64,000 nucleotides of DNA from contig NZ_FNWO01000005.1 in NCBI RefSeq assembly GCF_900108475.1, positions 62,001-126,000 on the forward strand. Reading direction: 5' to 3'. The DNA comes from Magnetospirillum fulvum (GTDB taxonomy: Bacteria > Pseudomonadota > Alphaproteobacteria > Rhodospirillales > Magnetospirillaceae). The position numbers and the translations under genes are program-made. The notes below the pieces were generated by a model that made no database searches, was not told the origin of the DNA, and saw only the letters and a list, made by a program, of their open reading frames with translations. Numbering within the stretch: position 1 is the stretch's first letter; each line of letters starts with the position of its first letter. This document shows positions 19,293-28,976 of this stretch, in pieces.

Positions 19293-20006
19293 TCAGATGT
19301 ATTGTCCGGAATCGACTTTGAGGACATGCCCCGTCACCATCCGGGCAAGGTCGGACAGAAGGAACAACGTGGCGGCGGCGATGTCGTCCGCCTCGGGGAG
19401 TTGCTTCAAGGCGCTCTCCTCCACGGCCTTGGCGCGAAATTCCTCGGGAAGCTGTCTGGCCATCTCGGTCAGAACCATCCCCGGCGCAACCGCGTTGACG
19501 GTTACCCCCTTGGGGCCGAACTCGCGGGCGGCGGTTTTGGTCAGCGCAATCAATCCGCCCTTCGAGGCGGCGTAATTGGCCTGCCCGAACTTGCCGCGCA
19601 TCCCATTGATCGAGACGATGTTGACGATCCGACCGTAGCCAAGCGTTGTCATCGCCGGTGCCACCGCGCGGATCAGGTTGAAGGCTCCGGTCAAATTGAC
19701 CTGCAAGACCTGCTGCCATTCGTCGTCGCTCATTTTGAGGAGCGAGCGGTCGCGGGTGATTCCGGCATTGTTGACCAACAGCGATGCCGGTTGCCCCAGC
19801 GACGCCACCGCCTCGGCCACCGCCCCGCTTTCGCAGACATCGACCGGGTGGAACACCTGCCCGGGACCGGCCTTGCCCGCCCGATCAAAGACATGGACCT
19901 CGGCACCTCCGGCGGTCAGTCCATTGGCGATGGCCGCGCCGATCCCTTGGCTCCCACCGGTAACGATGGCGATCCGGCCTGTGAAATCCAACCGCTGCAC
20001 CTTCAT
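19293..20006 (-). CDS. Short-chain dehydrogenase/reductase, FabG/PhaB-like
   Basis: The 237-residue SDR has the NAD(P) motif TGGSQGIG, the structural NNAG motif, the catalytic YAASK with upstream Ser (VSINGM) and the family tail. It resembles 3-oxoacyl-ACP/acetoacetyl-CoA reductases and 3-hydroxyacyl-CoA dehydrogenases. In this place, next to benzoate genes and sharing their putative operator, it may oxidise a 3-hydroxyacyl-CoA intermediate of ring-cleavage beta-oxidation. That is inference. The start codon is 28 bp from the inverted repeat at 20035-20060, and the gene is divergent from the first acetyltransferase gene. Confidence 0.85.
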   Translation of the reverse strand: MKVQRLDFTGRIAIVTGGSQGIGAAIANGLTAGGAEVHVFDRAGKAGPGQVFHPVDVCESGAVAEAVASLGQPASLLVNNAGITRDRSLLKMSDDEWQQVLQVNLTGAFNLIRAVAPAMTTLGYGRIVNIVSINGMRGKFGQANYAASKGGLIALTKTAAREFGPKGVTVNAVAPGMVLTEMARQLPEEFRAKAVEESALKQLPEADDIAAATLFLLSDLARMVTGHVLKVDSGQYI

Positions 20007-20034
20007 CCTGAGCCCGCCCCTTGACTTGTCGATC

Positions 20035-20060
20035 GGTTGCGGTAATCTCGTACCACAATA
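20035..20060. promoter_or_regulatory. Putative operator 1 of the benzoate island (GGTA-N6-TACC)
   Basis: GGTTGCGGTA and TACCACAATA flank the 6-base centre ATCTCG; the two arms match at 7 of 10 positions including the GGTA/TACC core. It lies between the divergent SDR and acetyltransferase genes. The same architecture recurs at 23410-23435 and 32351-32376. Confidence 0.6.
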
Positions 20061-20119
20061 TGACTTTGTTACGGCGTTGCCCTCCGATTGTCAAGCCAAC
20101 GAACCAGCCAGAGGACAAA

Positions 20120-20578
20120 ATGAACATATCCGTCATCACCGTCGATCTGACGTCGGAGGCTGATCTGGAAGCCGTCGTCGCCCTGGACAGCCTTATTTCC
20201 GGCCAATCGCGCCGGGGGTTCTACATCAAGAAATTCGCCGCCGCCCGTCGCTCCCCCGAAACCTTCGTGTTCCTGCGCGCGTCCGTCACCGACCGCGTTG
20301 ACGGCTACCTGCTTGTCCGCATCGTCGATGGCGAGTTCGGGGCCACCCGGCCCGCGGCGGTGATCGAAGCGATCGGAACCAACCCCGCTTTGCGCGGCAA
20401 GGGGATCGCCCACGCGATGATGGCCGAACTTGAGACCCGTCTTGCCGCCCGAGGGGTGCGCGAAATCCACTCCGAGGCCGAGTGGACGGAAAACGACCTG
20501 ATCCGCTTTTTTGCCTCGTCGGGTTTTCACTTGGCGCCCCACCAGATTTTGGGCCGCGCCGTCACGACTGAATTGTGA
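20120..20578 (+). CDS. GNAT-family N-acetyltransferase, BadL-like (1 of 3)
   Basis: The 152-residue protein is a single GNAT domain with the acetyl-CoA-binding motif around ALRGKGIAHAMM and the opening pattern DLEAVVALDSLISG. It is clearly paralogous to the proteins at 20589 and 31737 (shared D-L-x-A, xxD-S/T-x-I and a D/E-FG turn). In R. palustris the GNAT protein BadL is encoded with the benzoate genes; a similar role is plausible. I chose the ATG at 20120, preceded by AGAGGA; longer upstream frames have no ribosome site. It starts 60 bp after putative operator 1. Confidence 0.85.
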   Translation: MNISVITVDLTSEADLEAVVALDSLISGQSRRGFYIKKFAAARRSPETFVFLRASVTDRVDGYLLVRIVDGEFGATRPAAVIEAIGTNPALRGKGIAHAMMAELETRLAARGVREIHSEAEWTENDLIRFFASSGFHLAPHQILGRAVTTEL

Positions 20579-20588
20579 GGCTATCGTC

Positions 20589-21092
20589 ATGACGTCCATC
20601 GAACTCGATTTCAGTGCCGCCAGTGGTGACGATGCCGAGGCGCTTTCGCGTGACCGGATTCCCGTTCGCTCGATGACCGAGGCCGATCTGCCCGCGATCA
20701 TCGCCACCGACAGCAAGATCACCGGACGCGACCGGTCCGCCTATTGCCGCGACAAGCTGGCCGAAGTCCTGAATGAAAGCGGCGTTCGCGTCTCGCTGGT
20801 CGCCGAGATCGACGGTCAATTCGCGGGGTTTGTCATGGCCAGGGTCGATTACGGCGATTTCGGCCGCGCCAATCCCGTCGCCGTGATCGACACCATCGGA
20901 GTCCTGCCGCTGTTCACCCATCGCGGCGTCGGCCGGGCTCTGATCAGCCAGTTGATGGTCAACCTGTCGTCGCTGCGGGTCGAGCGGGTCAAGACCCAGG
21001 TTTCATGGGATGAGTTGCCCCTGGCGTCGTTCCTGCACGGTCTGGGCTTCACCCCGTCGCAGCGTCTGTCGTTCATCCGCCGCCTCGCCTGA
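20589..21092 (+). CDS. GNAT-family N-acetyltransferase, BadL-like (2 of 3)
   Basis: The 167-residue protein begins 10 bp after the first acetyltransferase and has the same organisation: DLPAIIATDSKITGRDR at the start of the domain, DYGDFGRANPVAVIDTIGV, and the acetyl-CoA site FTHRGVGRALISQL. An extra acidic N-terminal segment of about 25 residues precedes the domain. Tandem duplication of these genes is likely. The substrate is unknown; small aromatic amines or a regulatory protein are possibilities by analogy with BadL. It ends 129 bp from the converging Usp gene, in a stretch where I see no further gene. Confidence 0.85.
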   Translation: MTSIELDFSAASGDDAEALSRDRIPVRSMTEADLPAIIATDSKITGRDRSAYCRDKLAEVLNESGVRVSLVAEIDGQFAGFVMARVDYGDFGRANPVAVIDTIGVLPLFTHRGVGRALISQLMVNLSSLRVERVKTQVSWDELPLASFLHGLGFTPSQRLSFIRRLA

Positions 21093-21221
21093 GCTGCGGC
21101 CTGGATTATACCGGCGAACAGGTCGGATCAACGGTTCGCCGGTCTTTCCCCCTCCCCTCAGCCAGCCAGTCCGCCCCATACGGTCGGAAGGGAAATGGAG
21201 AGGGCCGTCGGAGGGTAAGCG

Positions 21222-22028
21222 TCAGCACGACATGAAGACCGGGAGCGGCATGTGGCGAAGGATGAAGTCCGCCGCCGATCCTCGGGCGCGGGAGCGGCTT
21301 TTGACCGACGCTCCGATCGCCAGCAGATCGGCACCGATGTCGCAGGCATGAGACAGCAGAAGATCCATGTCGCGGATATTGTCGCGGACCAGATGAATCT
21401 CGGTCGCGACAACGCCCCATTGCGACAAATGCTCGACCATATCGACCGGCGGCGCGTTGACGGGACGCAAGGTCGGATCGCGCTTTTCATGGATGGTGAC
21501 CAGAGACACCGACTGGGCCGCCCGCAACAGCGGCAGACCGTCATGGATAACCCCGGCCGCCTCCCGTCCGGCGTTCCAGCCGACGACGATCCGGTTTCCC
21601 AAATCGCGATAGGCTCCGACCCGCGGAACGATCAGAACCGGGCGTCCGCTTTGCTGCACCGCCTGATCGACAAGGGAGGCAGGCGAGACTCCGTCCTCGT
21701 CCTCCTGTCCGACGACCACCAGATCGAAGTAGCGGCTGCACAGCCGGACCGTCGCCAAAATCCGGTCGTCGTCGCCGTGATCCACCTGCCACCACCGCGA
21801 GGCCACGCTGGCTTCGGCGGCGGCAAATTCGAACAATGCCCGCGCCTCATCGGCGGACTCGAGAAGATATTGGCTGGATTTCCGCGCCAGAACCGAGGAA
21901 ACGGCGCGGTCGGTTCGGCAAAACAGCGCCGTCACCCGCGCGCCGAAGCGTCGGGCCAAATCCATCGCCACGTCGCACCGGGCCGCCGTCCGCGCCCCTC
22001 CGTCCAGATGCACCAGGATGTCGCGCAT
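21222..22028 (-). CDS. Universal stress protein, tandem UspA domains
   Basis: The 268-residue protein contains two UspA-like domains: residues 1-145 (DILVHLDGGARTAARCDVAM ... DLVVVGQEDEDGV ... RPVLIVPRVG) and 150-268 (RIVVGWNAGREAAGVIHDGL ... ADLLAIGAS). Each is an alpha/beta fold; the ATP-binding G-2x-G-9x-G-S/T motif is not intact in either as far as I can see. Tandem Usps are often induced under anoxia or energy limitation. The ATG at 22028 follows GAGGAGGGG. It lies downstream of glutaryl-CoA dehydrogenase on the same strand but is separated from it by a terminator. Confidence 0.85.
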   Translation of the reverse strand: MRDILVHLDGGARTAARCDVAMDLARRFGARVTALFCRTDRAVSSVLARKSSQYLLESADEARALFEFAAAEASVASRWWQVDHGDDDRILATVRLCSRYFDLVVVGQEDEDGVSPASLVDQAVQQSGRPVLIVPRVGAYRDLGNRIVVGWNAGREAAGVIHDGLPLLRAAQSVSLVTIHEKRDPTLRPVNAPPVDMVEHLSQWGVVATEIHLVRDNIRDMDLLLSHACDIGADLLAIGASVKSRSRARGSAADFILRHMPLPVFMSC

Positions 22029-22061
22029 CCCCTCCTCCCTGTTTGCCAAGTCCGTGGACCG

Positions 22062-22115
22062 ATGTGCAAAACAAGACCTCCACGGGCCGGACAAAGCCCG
22101 ACCCGTAGAGGTCTT
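22062..22115 (-). terminator. Rho-independent terminator of the glutaryl-CoA dehydrogenase gene
   Basis: On the minus strand, AAGACCTCTACGGG pairs with CCCGTGGAGGTCTT (one G-U pair in RNA) around a 15-base loop, followed by GTTTTGC. It begins 8 bp after the dehydrogenase stop codon and separates it from the Usp gene. Confidence 0.75.
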
Positions 22116-22122
22116 CCCCCCG

Positions 22123-23307
22123 TCAGGCAAAGGCGCTCAGCCCCGTCATCGCCCGCCCCAGGATCAGGGCATGGACATCGTGGGTGCCCTCATAGGTATT
22201 GACGGCTTCGAGATTCATCGCGTGGCGGATAACGTGAAATTCGTCGGCGATGCCATTGCCGCCGTGCATGTCGCGAGCAATACGGGCGATGTCGAGCGCC
22301 TTGCCGCAATTGTTGCGCTTTAGCATCGAAATCATCTCCGGGGCCATCCGCTTCGCATCGAACAGCCGCCCCAGCCGCAGGCAGGCATGCAGGGCCAGGG
22401 CGATCTCGGTCTGCATGTTGGCCAGCTTCACCTGGATCAACTGGGTGTTGGCGAGCGGTCGCCCGAATTGCTTGCGGTCGAGCGTGTATTGACGGGCGGC
22501 GTGCCAGCAGAATTCGGCCGCCCCCAGCACGCCCCAGGCGATGCCGTAGCGGGCCCGGTTAAGACAGCCGAACGGACCTTTCAGCCCCTCGACATTGGGC
22601 AGGAGGGCGGAATCCGGCACGAACACCTCGTCCATCACGATTTCGCCGGTGATCGAGGCGCGCAGGCTGAACTTGCCCTCGATCTTGGGGGCCGACAGAC
22701 CCTTCATGCCCTTTTCGAGAATGAAGCCCCGGATCACCCCGTCATCGGTCTTGGCCCAGACGACGAAGACGTCGGCGATCGGCGCGTTGGTGATCCACAT
22801 CTTGCTGCCGGTCAGCAGATAGCCGCCATCCACTTTCCGGGCGCGGGTCCGCATGCTGCCGGGATCGGACCCGGCGTCGGGTTCGGTCAGGCCGAAGCAT
22901 CCGACCATTTCTCCGCTCGCCAGTTTGGGCAGGTAGGTCTGGCGCTGCTCCTCGCTGCCATAAGCGTGGATCGGATACATCACCAGCGAGGATTGCACGC
23001 TCATCGCCGAGCGGTAGCCGGAATCGACCCGTTCGACTTCGCGGGCGATCAGGCCGTAACAGACATAGGAAACATTGGCCCCGCCATATTCCTCGGGCAG
23101 GGTCGGTCCCAGAAAGCCGAGTTCCCCCATCTCGGTCATGATCTCGCGGTGAAATATTTCGTGCCGGTTGGCATCGACGATCCTGGGCAGAAGTTTCTCC
23201 TGACAATAAGCCCGTGCCGAGTCGCGGACCATTCGCTCGTCCTCGTTTAGGCAATCGTCAAGCAACAACGGGTCTTCCCAAGCAAAATGGTGCTTTTCGG
23301 CCGACAT
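22123..23307 (-). CDS. gcdH: Glutaryl-CoA dehydrogenase (decarboxylating)
   Basis: This acyl-CoA dehydrogenase-fold flavoenzyme converts glutaryl-CoA, a product of benzoyl-CoA and lysine breakdown, to crotonyl-CoA and CO2. The 394-residue protein has [20 protein letters not shown] (FAD/substrate site), [17 protein letters not shown], and the catalytic Glu in [20 protein letters not shown], all typical of GcdH rather than short-chain acyl-CoA dehydrogenases. I chose ATG 23307, preceded by GGGGAGAG. It is divergent from had across a region carrying putative operator 2, which fits a place in the anaerobic benzoate pathway. Confidence 0.93.
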   Translation of the reverse strand: MSAEKHHFAWEDPLLLDDCLNEDERMVRDSARAYCQEKLLPRIVDANRHEIFHREIMTEMGELGFLGPTLPEEYGGANVSYVCYGLIAREVERVDSGYRSAMSVQSSLVMYPIHAYGSEEQRQTYLPKLASGEMVGCFGLTEPDAGSDPGSMRTRARKVDGGYLLTGSKMWITNAPIADVFVVWAKTDDGVIRGFILEKGMKGLSAPKIEGKFSLRASITGEIVMDEVFVPDSALLPNVEGLKGPFGCLNRARYGIAWGVLGAAEFCWHAARQYTLDRKQFGRPLANTQLIQVKLANMQTEIALALHACLRLGRLFDAKRMAPEMISMLKRNNCGKALDIARIARDMHGGNGIADEFHVIRHAMNLEAVNTYEGTHDVHALILGRAMTGLSAFA

Positions 23308-23409
23308 CAATACTCTCCCCGTTAAGGTTCCCAGTCTTCCTGGTCTGATGGGCAAATGGAGAATGCCTCCGCTCCCCCTGTTTCGAAAACCGCTTGACGC
23401 CAAAAAATG

Positions 23410-23435
23410 CATTATGGTACGTCAATGCCATTATC
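23410..23435. promoter_or_regulatory. Putative operator 2 of the benzoate island
   Basis: CATTATGGTA and TGCCATTATC flank the 6-base centre CGTCAA, with 7 of 10 arm positions matching and a one-base variant (TGCC) in the right core. It lies between the divergent gcdH and had genes. The outer sequence ATGCATTATGGTAC also resembles the complement of 32366-32379 (ATGCAAAATGGTAC). Confidence 0.6.
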
Positions 23436-23496
23436 GTAATCGCAGCGTTGCGGTTCCGTCAAGAGGCGGTCGCTGCACCGACAGGGGGGAAGGGAC

Positions 23497-24564
23497 ATGT
23501 CAATCAAAGCGCATCGCTGGGTGATGACGAATGTCGGCGATCCGATGGGACGCGAGGAGGTCGAAATCGCGCCGCCGCTCCCCGGCCAGGTGCTGGTTGA
23601 AATCGCCGGTTGCGGCGTCTGCCATACCGATCTGGGGTTCCTGTATGACGGCGTCCGCACCAATCTGCCGCTGCCGCTGACCCTGGGGCACGAGATCAGC
23701 GGCCGGGTGATCGCCGCCGGGACCGGGGCGGATGAGTGGATCGGGCAGGCGGTGATCGTTCCCGCCGTCATCCCTTGCGGCGAATGCGACGCCTGCCGCC
23801 GCGGCAAGGGCACCATCTGTGCCCACCAGCTTATGCCCGGCAATGACATCCAGGGCGGATTTGCCAGTCACATCACCGTTCCCGCCCGGGGATTGTGCCC
23901 GGTAGACGAGGCAAGGCTGGCCGAGATCGGCCTGACCCTGGCCGATGTCTCCGTCGTCGCCGACGCGGTGACCACGCCCTATCAGGCGGTTGTCCAGGCT
24001 GGTATCGCCCCGGGGACGCTGTGCGTCGTCATCGGGGCCGGGGGCGTCGGGGGTTATTGTGTCCAGATCGCCGCCGCGTTCGGGGGGACCGTTGTCGCCA
24101 TTGATGTCGATGACGCCAAGCTCGACGCGATCTCCCACCACGGCGCCGCCCTGACCATCAATTCCCGTCAGCTCGATGCCAAGACGCTGAAGAAGCAGAT
24201 TGCAGCCTTCGCCCAACAGCGCGGCCTGTCTTCCCGCGAATGGGTGATCATGGAATGCTCCGGCACCGCCGCGGGCCAGCAAACCGCCTGGTCCCTGCTG
24301 GTGCACGGCGCCACCCTGGCCGTGGTCGGCTTCACCATGGACAAGGTCGATATCCGCCTGTCGAACCTGATGGCCTTTCATGCCCGGGCGCTGGGCAATT
24401 GGGGCTGTCCGCCCGAGCTTTATCCCGACGCCCTCGCCCTCGTCCTCGACCGCAAGATCGAGTTGGGCGCGTTCGTCGAACGCCACCCGCTGGAGCGCAT
24501 CAACGACGTCTTCGACGCCGCCCACCGCCACCAATTGCGGCGGCGCGCGGTGCTGGTGCCCTGA
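23497..24564 (+). CDS. had: 6-Hydroxycyclohex-1-ene-1-carbonyl-CoA dehydrogenase
   Basis: Had oxidises 6-hydroxycyclohex-1-ene-1-carbonyl-CoA to the 6-oxo compound with NAD+ after benzoyl-CoA has been dearomatised and hydrated. The 355-residue zinc-dependent alcohol dehydrogenase has the catalytic zinc ligands in CGVCHTD and GHEISG, a structural zinc cluster [15 protein letters not shown], and the nucleotide motif [15 protein letters not shown]. Its identity rests on operon position with oah, dch and bcr as well as sequence type. It begins the long plus-strand operon, 62 bp after putative operator 2. Confidence 0.93.
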   Translation: MSIKAHRWVMTNVGDPMGREEVEIAPPLPGQVLVEIAGCGVCHTDLGFLYDGVRTNLPLPLTLGHEISGRVIAAGTGADEWIGQAVIVPAVIPCGECDACRRGKGTICAHQLMPGNDIQGGFASHITVPARGLCPVDEARLAEIGLTLADVSVVADAVTTPYQAVVQAGIAPGTLCVVIGAGGVGGYCVQIAAAFGGTVVAIDVDDAKLDAISHHGAALTINSRQLDAKTLKKQIAAFAQQRGLSSREWVIMECSGTAAGQQTAWSLLVHGATLAVVGFTMDKVDIRLSNLMAFHARALGNWGCPPELYPDALALVLDRKIELGAFVERHPLERINDVFDAAHRHQLRRRAVLVP

Positions 24565-24598
24565 TCCAATCTCAATCAATCAAGAAGAGGGGAAGACC

Positions 24599-25732
24599 AT
24601 GATTGCGGATACCGCATCAATCGTCAGGGCCACCGCACCGGCGGAGCTTCATGACCACAATCTTGTGCCGTTCAGCGTGGTGCCGGGGGTTCTTTACGAG
24701 AAGCGTCCGGCCAAAACGCCCGATGGCCAGACCGTGTCCGGCCTGTTCAACGCCTGGATCACCCTCGACAACCCCAAGCAGTTCAATTCCTACACCACCG
24801 AAATGGTGAAGGGGGTGATCCTCGCCTTCCGCGAGGCGTCGAACGCCCGCGACGTCGTCGCCGTGGTGTTCACCGGATCGGGCGACAAGGCGTTCTGCAC
24901 CGGCGGCAACACCAAGGAATATGCCGAATATTATGCAGGCAATCCGCAGGAATACCGCCAGTACATGCGGCTGTTCAACGACATGGTCTCGGCGATTCTC
25001 GGCTGCGACAAGCCGGTGATCTGCCGCGTCAACGGCATGCGGATCGGCGGCGGCCAAGAGATCGGCATGGCCGCCGATTTCTCGATCGCCCAGGATCTCG
25101 CCCGCTTCGGCCAGGCCGGTCCCAAGCACGGCTCGGCCCCGATCGGCGGTGCCACCGATTTCCTGCCGCTGATGGTCGGCAGCGAGCAGGCGATGATTTC
25201 CGGTTCCCTGTGCGAACCATGGTCGGCGCACAAGGCCTATCGTCTCGGCCTGCTCACCGACATCGTTCCCGCGCTCAAGGTCGATGGTCACTTCGTCGCC
25301 AACCCGACGATCATCACCGACCGGTATCTCGACGAGTGGGGCCGCATCGTCCATGGCGAGCCCCGAACCGGCGCCGAACTGGACGCGGGCAAAGCGCTGC
25401 TGAAGCAGGGCGAGGTCGATCTGTCCCGGCTCGACGCCAAGGTCGAGGAGATTTGCGCCAAGATCGTGCTGACCTTCCCCGATTGCTTCACCAAGACCAT
25501 CCAGGAATTGCGCAAGCCGAAGCTCGCTGCCTGGAACGCCAACAAGGAAAACAGCCGCGACTGGCTCGGTCTCAACATGATGACCGAGGCTCGTAGCGGC
25601 TTTCGCGCCTTCAACGAAGGCCCCAAGGACAATCGCGAGATCGACTTCGTCGCGTTGCGTCAGGCGCTGGCCAAAGGAACGCCGTGGAGCCCCGATTTGA
25701 TCGAGTCGCTGATCCCGGGCCAGGGGAGCTAA
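24599..25732 (+). CDS. oah: 6-Oxocyclohex-1-ene-1-carbonyl-CoA hydrolase (ring-opening)
   Basis: Oah adds water and hydrolytically opens the ring of 6-oxocyclohex-1-ene-1-carbonyl-CoA, giving 3-hydroxypimelyl-CoA. The 377-residue protein belongs to the crotonase superfamily (FTGSGDKAFCTGGNTKEYAE for the oxyanion hole, RVNGMRIGGGQEIGMAADFS), with the longer N- and C-termini characteristic of Oah (LYEKRPAKTPDG, FNEGPKDNREIDFVALRQAL). I chose the ATG at 24599, after AGAGGGGAAG. The gap to had is 34 bp and to dch 4 bp. Confidence 0.95.
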   Translation: MIADTASIVRATAPAELHDHNLVPFSVVPGVLYEKRPAKTPDGQTVSGLFNAWITLDNPKQFNSYTTEMVKGVILAFREASNARDVVAVVFTGSGDKAFCTGGNTKEYAEYYAGNPQEYRQYMRLFNDMVSAILGCDKPVICRVNGMRIGGGQEIGMAADFSIAQDLARFGQAGPKHGSAPIGGATDFLPLMVGSEQAMISGSLCEPWSAHKAYRLGLLTDIVPALKVDGHFVANPTIITDRYLDEWGRIVHGEPRTGAELDAGKALLKQGEVDLSRLDAKVEEICAKIVLTFPDCFTKTIQELRKPKLAAWNANKENSRDWLGLNMMTEARSGFRAFNEGPKDNREIDFVALRQALAKGTPWSPDLIESLIPGQGS

Positions 25733-25736
25733 GACG

Positions 25737-26507
25737 ATGTCCGACTCCCCCCTTAAAATCTGGCGCGAGCGCGACGGGACATTGCTGCGTCTGCGCCTGG
25801 ACCGTCCCAAGGCCAACATCGTCGATGCCGCGATGATTGCCGCGCTCGACGAAGCCCTGGCGGCTTCCCAAGACGATAGTGCGGTGTTGGCGGTTCTGCT
25901 CGACCATGAGGGACCGCATTTCAGCTTTGGCGCCAGCGTCGCCGAGCATGTGCCCGACCGATGCGCCGCGATGCTGACCAGCCTGCACGCCCTGGTGTTG
26001 CGGATGGTGGCCTACCCGGTTCCGATCCTGGTCGCGGTGCGGGGGCAGTGCCTGGGCGGCGGGCTTGAAGTCGCTATCGCCGGTCATCTGATCTTCGCTG
26101 CTCCCGACGCCAAGCTGGGCCAGCCCGAAATCCAACTGGGGGTGTTCGCGCCAGCGGCGTCGTGCCTGCTGCCCGAACGGATGCCGCGCGGCGCGGCGGA
26201 AAGCCTTCTGTTTTCGGGCCAGCCGATCAGCGGAGCCGAAGCGTACCGCCTCGGCCTCGCCCATCAGGTTGCCGAAAATCCCGAGGCGGCGGCCCTGGCC
26301 TATTTCGATGCCGCCCTGGCCAAGCACAGCCCGTCGTCGCTGCGCTTTGCGGTGCGGGCGGCCCGGCTTGGTCTGGGCGACCGGGTCAAGGCCAAGTTGG
26401 CCGAACTCGAACGGCTTTACCTGACCGACCTGATGGCAACCCACGACGCGGTCGAAGGGCTGACCGCGTTTCTTGAAAAGCGTCCGGTGAAATGGGAGGC
26501 AAGCTGA
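25737..26507 (+). CDS. dch: Cyclohexa-1,5-diene-1-carbonyl-CoA hydratase
   Basis: Dch hydrates the dienoyl-CoA product of benzoyl-CoA reductase to 6-hydroxycyclohex-1-ene-1-carbonyl-CoA. The 256-residue crotonase-fold protein shows RLDRPKANIVDAAM, a first oxyanion strand around HFSFGASVAEHVPD, and a second, RGQCLGGGLEVAIAGHLI. The segment FSFGASVAEHVPD is typical of Dch rather than general enoyl-CoA hydratases. The gene starts 4 bp after oah and ends 2 bp before bcrC, consistent with one mRNA. Confidence 0.93.
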   Translation: MSDSPLKIWRERDGTLLRLRLDRPKANIVDAAMIAALDEALAASQDDSAVLAVLLDHEGPHFSFGASVAEHVPDRCAAMLTSLHALVLRMVAYPVPILVAVRGQCLGGGLEVAIAGHLIFAAPDAKLGQPEIQLGVFAPAASCLLPERMPRGAAESLLFSGQPISGAEAYRLGLAHQVAENPEAAALAYFDAALAKHSPSSLRFAVRAARLGLGDRVKAKLAELERLYLTDLMATHDAVEGLTAFLEKRPVKWEAS

Positions 26508-26509
26508 CC

Positions 26510-27673
26510 ATGTCGATATCCGCAGACATCATCGCCCGGTGCCAGTCGATCTACGAGGATCTCGATTTCGGCCTCGCCCGCGCCTGGAAGGCGGCAGTAC
26601 CGGGGCGCAAGGTCGTCGGCTTCCTGCCGCTGTACGTTCCGCTTGAGATGATCCACGCCGCCGGGTGCCTGCCGCTGGGAATCTTCGGCGGGGGCGACCG
26701 GATGGAGGTGATTCACGGCGACGCCTATTATCAAAGCTACATTTGCCGTATCCCCCGCTCGACCATCGAGCTTGGCGTCAGCGGGCGGCTCGATGTCGCC
26801 GACGGGATGATCTTCCCCTTCGTCTGCGACGTGATCCGCAATTTGTCGGGGATGTGGAAGATCATGTTCCCCCAGGTCTGGACGAAATTCTTCGACACGC
26901 CGCAGAATTTCGATCCCGCCATCGGCGGAGCCTATTATGTCGAGGAACTGCGCGAACTGAAGCAGGGGCTGGAACAGCTCACCGGACGGACCATCACCGA
27001 CGACGACATCCGCCATTCGATCGGACTCTATAACGAGAACCGCCGTCTGGTGCGGTCGGTCTACGCCTTCCGCGCCCAAGCCCCGTGGAAAGCCCCCGCC
27101 TCCGACGTCTACCTGCTGATGCGGGCCGGTTTGATGATGCCGGTGGAAGAGCACAACCGGATGCTGGCCGACTACCTTGCCGCCATCGAGGCGGAGGACC
27201 GGCCGCGCCGGGACAATGTCCGCATCGTTATCTTCGGCTCGTTCTGCGAGCAGCCTCCGCTCAACCTGATCAAGTCGATCGAGATGGCCGGATGCTACAT
27301 CGTCGATGACGATTACGCCCTGGTGAACCGCTTCCTGACCGAGGACGTCGCCGTCGAGGGAGACCCCCTCGAAGCCTTGTCGCTGAGTTATCTCCGCCAT
27401 TCGGTCGAGACCTCGTGCAAATACGTCCCCGACGAGGCGGAAAAGGGCCGCTTCCACATCGAGGCGGTCAAGGCCGCCGGGGCCGAGGGGGTGATCTACG
27501 CCACCCCAAGCTTCTGCGACCCGGCCCTGCTCGACCGCCCGATGATCTGCGGTCGGCTGTCGGAAGCCTCCATCCCCTTCATCTCGTTCAAATATGCCGA
27601 GAATTCCGGCCAGATGCAGCCGATCCGCGAGCAAGCCGGCACCTTCGCCGATTCCATCAAGCTGTGGAGCTGA
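26510..27673 (+). CDS. bcrC: Benzoyl-CoA reductase subunit C (ATP-dependent class I)
   Basis: BcrB and BcrC form the module that binds benzoyl-CoA and reduces the aromatic ring, within the BcrABCD complex that consumes ATP for each electron pair. The 387-residue protein belongs to the HgdB/FldC family: GFLPLYVPLEMIHAAGCLPLG near the start, YICRIPRSTIEL, and Cys residues in PFVCDVIRNLSG and GSFCEQPP that can ligate a 4Fe-4S cluster. ATG 26510 follows GGGAGGC. The order bcrC-B-A-D matches the Thauera/Magnetospirillum arrangement. It is 5 bp from bcrB. Confidence 0.96.
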   Translation: MSISADIIARCQSIYEDLDFGLARAWKAAVPGRKVVGFLPLYVPLEMIHAAGCLPLGIFGGGDRMEVIHGDAYYQSYICRIPRSTIELGVSGRLDVADGMIFPFVCDVIRNLSGMWKIMFPQVWTKFFDTPQNFDPAIGGAYYVEELRELKQGLEQLTGRTITDDDIRHSIGLYNENRRLVRSVYAFRAQAPWKAPASDVYLLMRAGLMMPVEEHNRMLADYLAAIEAEDRPRRDNVRIVIFGSFCEQPPLNLIKSIEMAGCYIVDDDYALVNRFLTEDVAVEGDPLEALSLSYLRHSVETSCKYVPDEAEKGRFHIEAVKAAGAEGVIYATPSFCDPALLDRPMICGRLSEASIPFISFKYAENSGQMQPIREQAGTFADSIKLWS

Positions 27674-27678
27674 TCCCC

Positions 27679-28962
27679 ATGAGCGAAGCCGTCAAAGAAC
27701 CGTCGATGTTGATGCAAAAGGAAATGATCGCCCGCAATTACGAGGCGATCACCTCCAAGCACGAGACCGGCCGCAAGGTGTCCTCCACGTTCGTTCCGGG
27801 CAATCTCAACGAATTGCTGATGTGTTTCGACATCGTCAACAACCTGCCCGAGATCAATGCGATCCAGGGCGGCATGCGCAAAGCCTCGGGCGGCTTTATC
27901 ATGGAGGCCGAGAAATCGGGCCATTCCGAGGACGTCTGCACCTACGTCAAGGCCGATATCGGCCAGATGGCCAAAGGCAACATCGCCCCCAACGGCAAGC
28001 CGTTTCCCGCGCCCGACGTGCTGCTGCTCAGCTACACCGGCTGCTACACCTTCATGAAATGGTTCGAATTGCTGCGGGCCGAGTACAAATGCCCGACCCT
28101 GATGCTGCATGTCCCCTATGAAGGCGACGGGCATGCCACCAAGAACATGCGCGACTACATCGTCAAGCAGTTGAAAGAGGTGGTGATCCCCGGACTTGAA
28201 CAGGTCTCCGGCGTCAAGTTCGACATCGACCGCCTGCGCGGCTATCTCAGGGCCTCGGCCCGGGCCGAAGACAATCTGGTCTGGTGCCTGGAGCAGGGCA
28301 AGAACAAGCCATCGCCGATCGATGCCTATTTCGGCGGGGTCTATTACATCGGCCCGATCTTCACCGCGTTTCGCGGCACCGAGGATGCGGTGACCTATTA
28401 CGAGACGCTGCGCCGCGAGGTTCAAGAGCGGATCGACGCGCGGCAGGGTCCGCTGACCCCCGAGGGAACCAATTTCAACGACCAGAAATATCGTCTGGTC
28501 GTCGAAGGGCCGCCCAACTGGACCCATTTCCGTGAGTTCTGGAAGATGTTTTACGACGAAGGGGCCGTCGTCGTCGCCAGTTCCTACACCAAGGTCGGCG
28601 GCATGTACGACCAAGGCTTCCGCCACGATCCCGACAATCCGCTGGAGAGCCTCGCCGATTACTGCCTCGGTTGCTACACCAACCGCAACCTTCCGACCCG
28701 GGTCGATATCCTTGCCAAATATATCGAGGAATACGAGGCCGACGGCCTGCTGATCAACTCGATCAAAAGCTGCAACAGCTTCTCGGCCGGGCAATTGATG
28801 CTCATGAAGGAAGTCGAACGACGCACCGGCAAGCCCAGCGCCTTCATCGAAACCGATCTGGTCGATCCGCGCTATTTCTCCGCCGCCAACGTCAAGAACC
28901 GTCTCGAAAGCTATTTCCAGATGATCGAGCAGAAGCGCCAGGGCGCTCGCTCCGCAGCCTAA
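27679..28962 (+). CDS. bcrB: Benzoyl-CoA reductase subunit B
   Basis: BcrB is the partner of BcrC in the substrate-reducing module. The 427-residue HgdB-family protein shows a conserved [50 protein letters not shown] and [14 protein letters not shown]; the cysteines in the last three are candidate iron-sulfur ligands. The gene lies between bcrC (5-bp gap) and bcrA (14-bp gap). Nothing is missing compared with the family length. Confidence 0.97.
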   Translation: MSEAVKEPSMLMQKEMIARNYEAITSKHETGRKVSSTFVPGNLNELLMCFDIVNNLPEINAIQGGMRKASGGFIMEAEKSGHSEDVCTYVKADIGQMAKGNIAPNGKPFPAPDVLLLSYTGCYTFMKWFELLRAEYKCPTLMLHVPYEGDGHATKNMRDYIVKQLKEVVIPGLEQVSGVKFDIDRLRGYLRASARAEDNLVWCLEQGKNKPSPIDAYFGGVYYIGPIFTAFRGTEDAVTYYETLRREVQERIDARQGPLTPEGTNFNDQKYRLVVEGPPNWTHFREFWKMFYDEGAVVVASSYTKVGGMYDQGFRHDPDNPLESLADYCLGCYTNRNLPTRVDILAKYIEEYEADGLLINSIKSCNSFSAGQLMLMKEVERRTGKPSAFIETDLVDPRYFSAANVKNRLESYFQMIEQKRQGARSAA

Positions 28963-28976
28963 GGGAGGGTGCACTC